A stretch of 5,420 nt of DNA, taken from an uncultured Synechococcus sp. (lineage in GTDB: Bacteria; Cyanobacteriota; Cyanobacteriia; PCC-6307; Cyanobiaceae). The stretch spans positions 1 through 5,420 of the forward strand of contig CALJTZ010000046.1 of NCBI GenBank assembly GCA_937975655.1, in the 5' to 3' direction. This document shows, in pieces, positions 4,948-5,420 of this stretch. The translations under genes were made by a program, and so were the position numbers. Below the pieces are notes generated by a model. That model ran no database searches, was not told the DNA's origin, and was given only the letters and a program-made list of their open reading frames with translations. Positions within the stretch are counted from its first letter, which is position 1. Every line of letters starts with the position of its first letter.

Positions 4948-5420
4948 ACTGGCCCGGTGCCTCGGCTTTGCGGCGACGGCGGGGGGCGTTGCTGGGGGGG
5001 GTGGCCTGGCGCCGCGGTCCCTGAATCACGAACCAGCTGAGCAGGTCCGTGCGCTCGCGGCCCTCGAGCCCGTCCAGATCCACGGCGGTGGGGAACAGGG
5101 CCGCAACGCCCTGCTGTGCCCAGCCCACCACGGCCTCGGGGAAGCGCTGATGGCCAAAGGGCGTCAGGTTGTCGGCCAGTCGTGCCATCGTTTCCAGCGC
5201 CGAGGCCTGGTGGTTCCGCCGGGCGGCTAAGGCCTCGAGCCGTTGGCGCCGAGCCCTCTCGTAATCGAGTACGGGCCGCGGGTAGTCCGCCATGGGGGGC
5301 GGTGCCCCCAGCTGGTCGTTGGTGAGGCCAGCCAGCTCCGGCAGCCAGCGGCGGATGAACAGTCCCTGGGGGTCGCAGCGGTCCACCGCCACCTGGCCGG
5401 GGTGGTAGATGCAGATCGGA
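4925..5420 (-). CDS. Photolyase/cryptochrome-family FAD-binding protein, C-terminal part
   Basis: The frame is open to the right edge of the window, so this is the last 164 or so residues of a longer protein. The first visible residues are PICIYHPGQVAVDRCDPQG followed by LFIRRWLPEL, then a YPRPVLDYERARR segment. The DPxGxFIRRWLPEL block is typical of the FAD-binding helical domain of photolyases and cryptochromes, and the preceding IY.P.Q resembles the branch with I(R)IY(N)P rather than the classic FRIFNP form. After it come about 110 poorly conserved residues with a basic RRRR patch near the end, which I cannot assign. These proteins use FAD and light to repair UV lesions or to sense light. 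The N-terminal antenna domain and most FAD contacts are outside the window, so repair versus sensory role is undecided. It converges on the PgeF-like gene. The GTG at 5392 is an internal valine, not a start. Confidence 0.85.
   Translation of the reverse strand, partial: PICIYHPGQVAVDRCDPQGLFIRRWLPELAGLTNDQLGAPPPMADYPRPVLDYERARRQRLEALAARRNHQASALETMARLADNLTPFGHQRFPEAVVGWAQQGVAALFPTAVDLDGLEGRERTDLLSWFVIQGPRRQATPPSNAPRRRRKAEAPGQLSLELSL

Overview
This is an ordinary chromosomal window from a high-GC unicellular cyanobacterium, most likely of the Cyanobium / high-GC Synechococcus type. The evidence is an alkane biosynthesis gene (ado) followed by the first codons of its partner aar, a Tab2-type photosystem translation factor, an Nbp1-type S1-domain protein, very high GC, and two copies of the cyanobacterial HIP1 octamer GCGATCGC. 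Species identity is inferred, not read from a marker gene. I see no insertion sequence, phage gene, CRISPR array, tRNA or rRNA.

Layout. The left part is read on the minus strand, in transcription order: a creatininase-family metal-dependent amidohydrolase (967-1770), then aldehyde-deformylating oxygenase ado (137-865), then the first 10 codons of acyl-ACP reductase aar, which runs off the left edge (1-31). Ado and Aar together turn fatty acyl-ACP into Cn-1 alkanes/alkenes through a fatty aldehyde. A 7+7 bp inverted repeat (890-914) surrounds the best candidate ado -10 box and could be an operator.

A 54-bp divergent spacer (1771-1824) separates the creatininase gene from a plus-strand three-gene operon with overlapping start and stop codons: an S1-domain RNA-binding protein of the Nbp1/Rps1b type (1825-3195), a Tab2/DUF1092 RNA-binding protein (3192-4109) and a laccase-domain/PgeF-type protein (4109-4918). 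The first two are both expected to act on mRNA during translation. The third is a nucleoside or peptidoglycan-precursor housekeeping enzyme that may simply be co-expressed.

The right end is a convergent minus-strand gene for the C-terminal half of a photolyase/cryptochrome-like FAD protein (4925-5420, incomplete at the right edge). Only 6 bp separate its stop codon from that of the PgeF-like gene. An 18-bp perfect palindrome and two further dyads lie over this junction and look like a shared bidirectional 3' end.

Nothing here amounts to a wholly new system. The points most worth following are the ado promoter dyad, the tightly coupled S1-like/Tab2 gene pair, the unusual N-terminal half of the S1-like protein, and the palindromic convergent junction.
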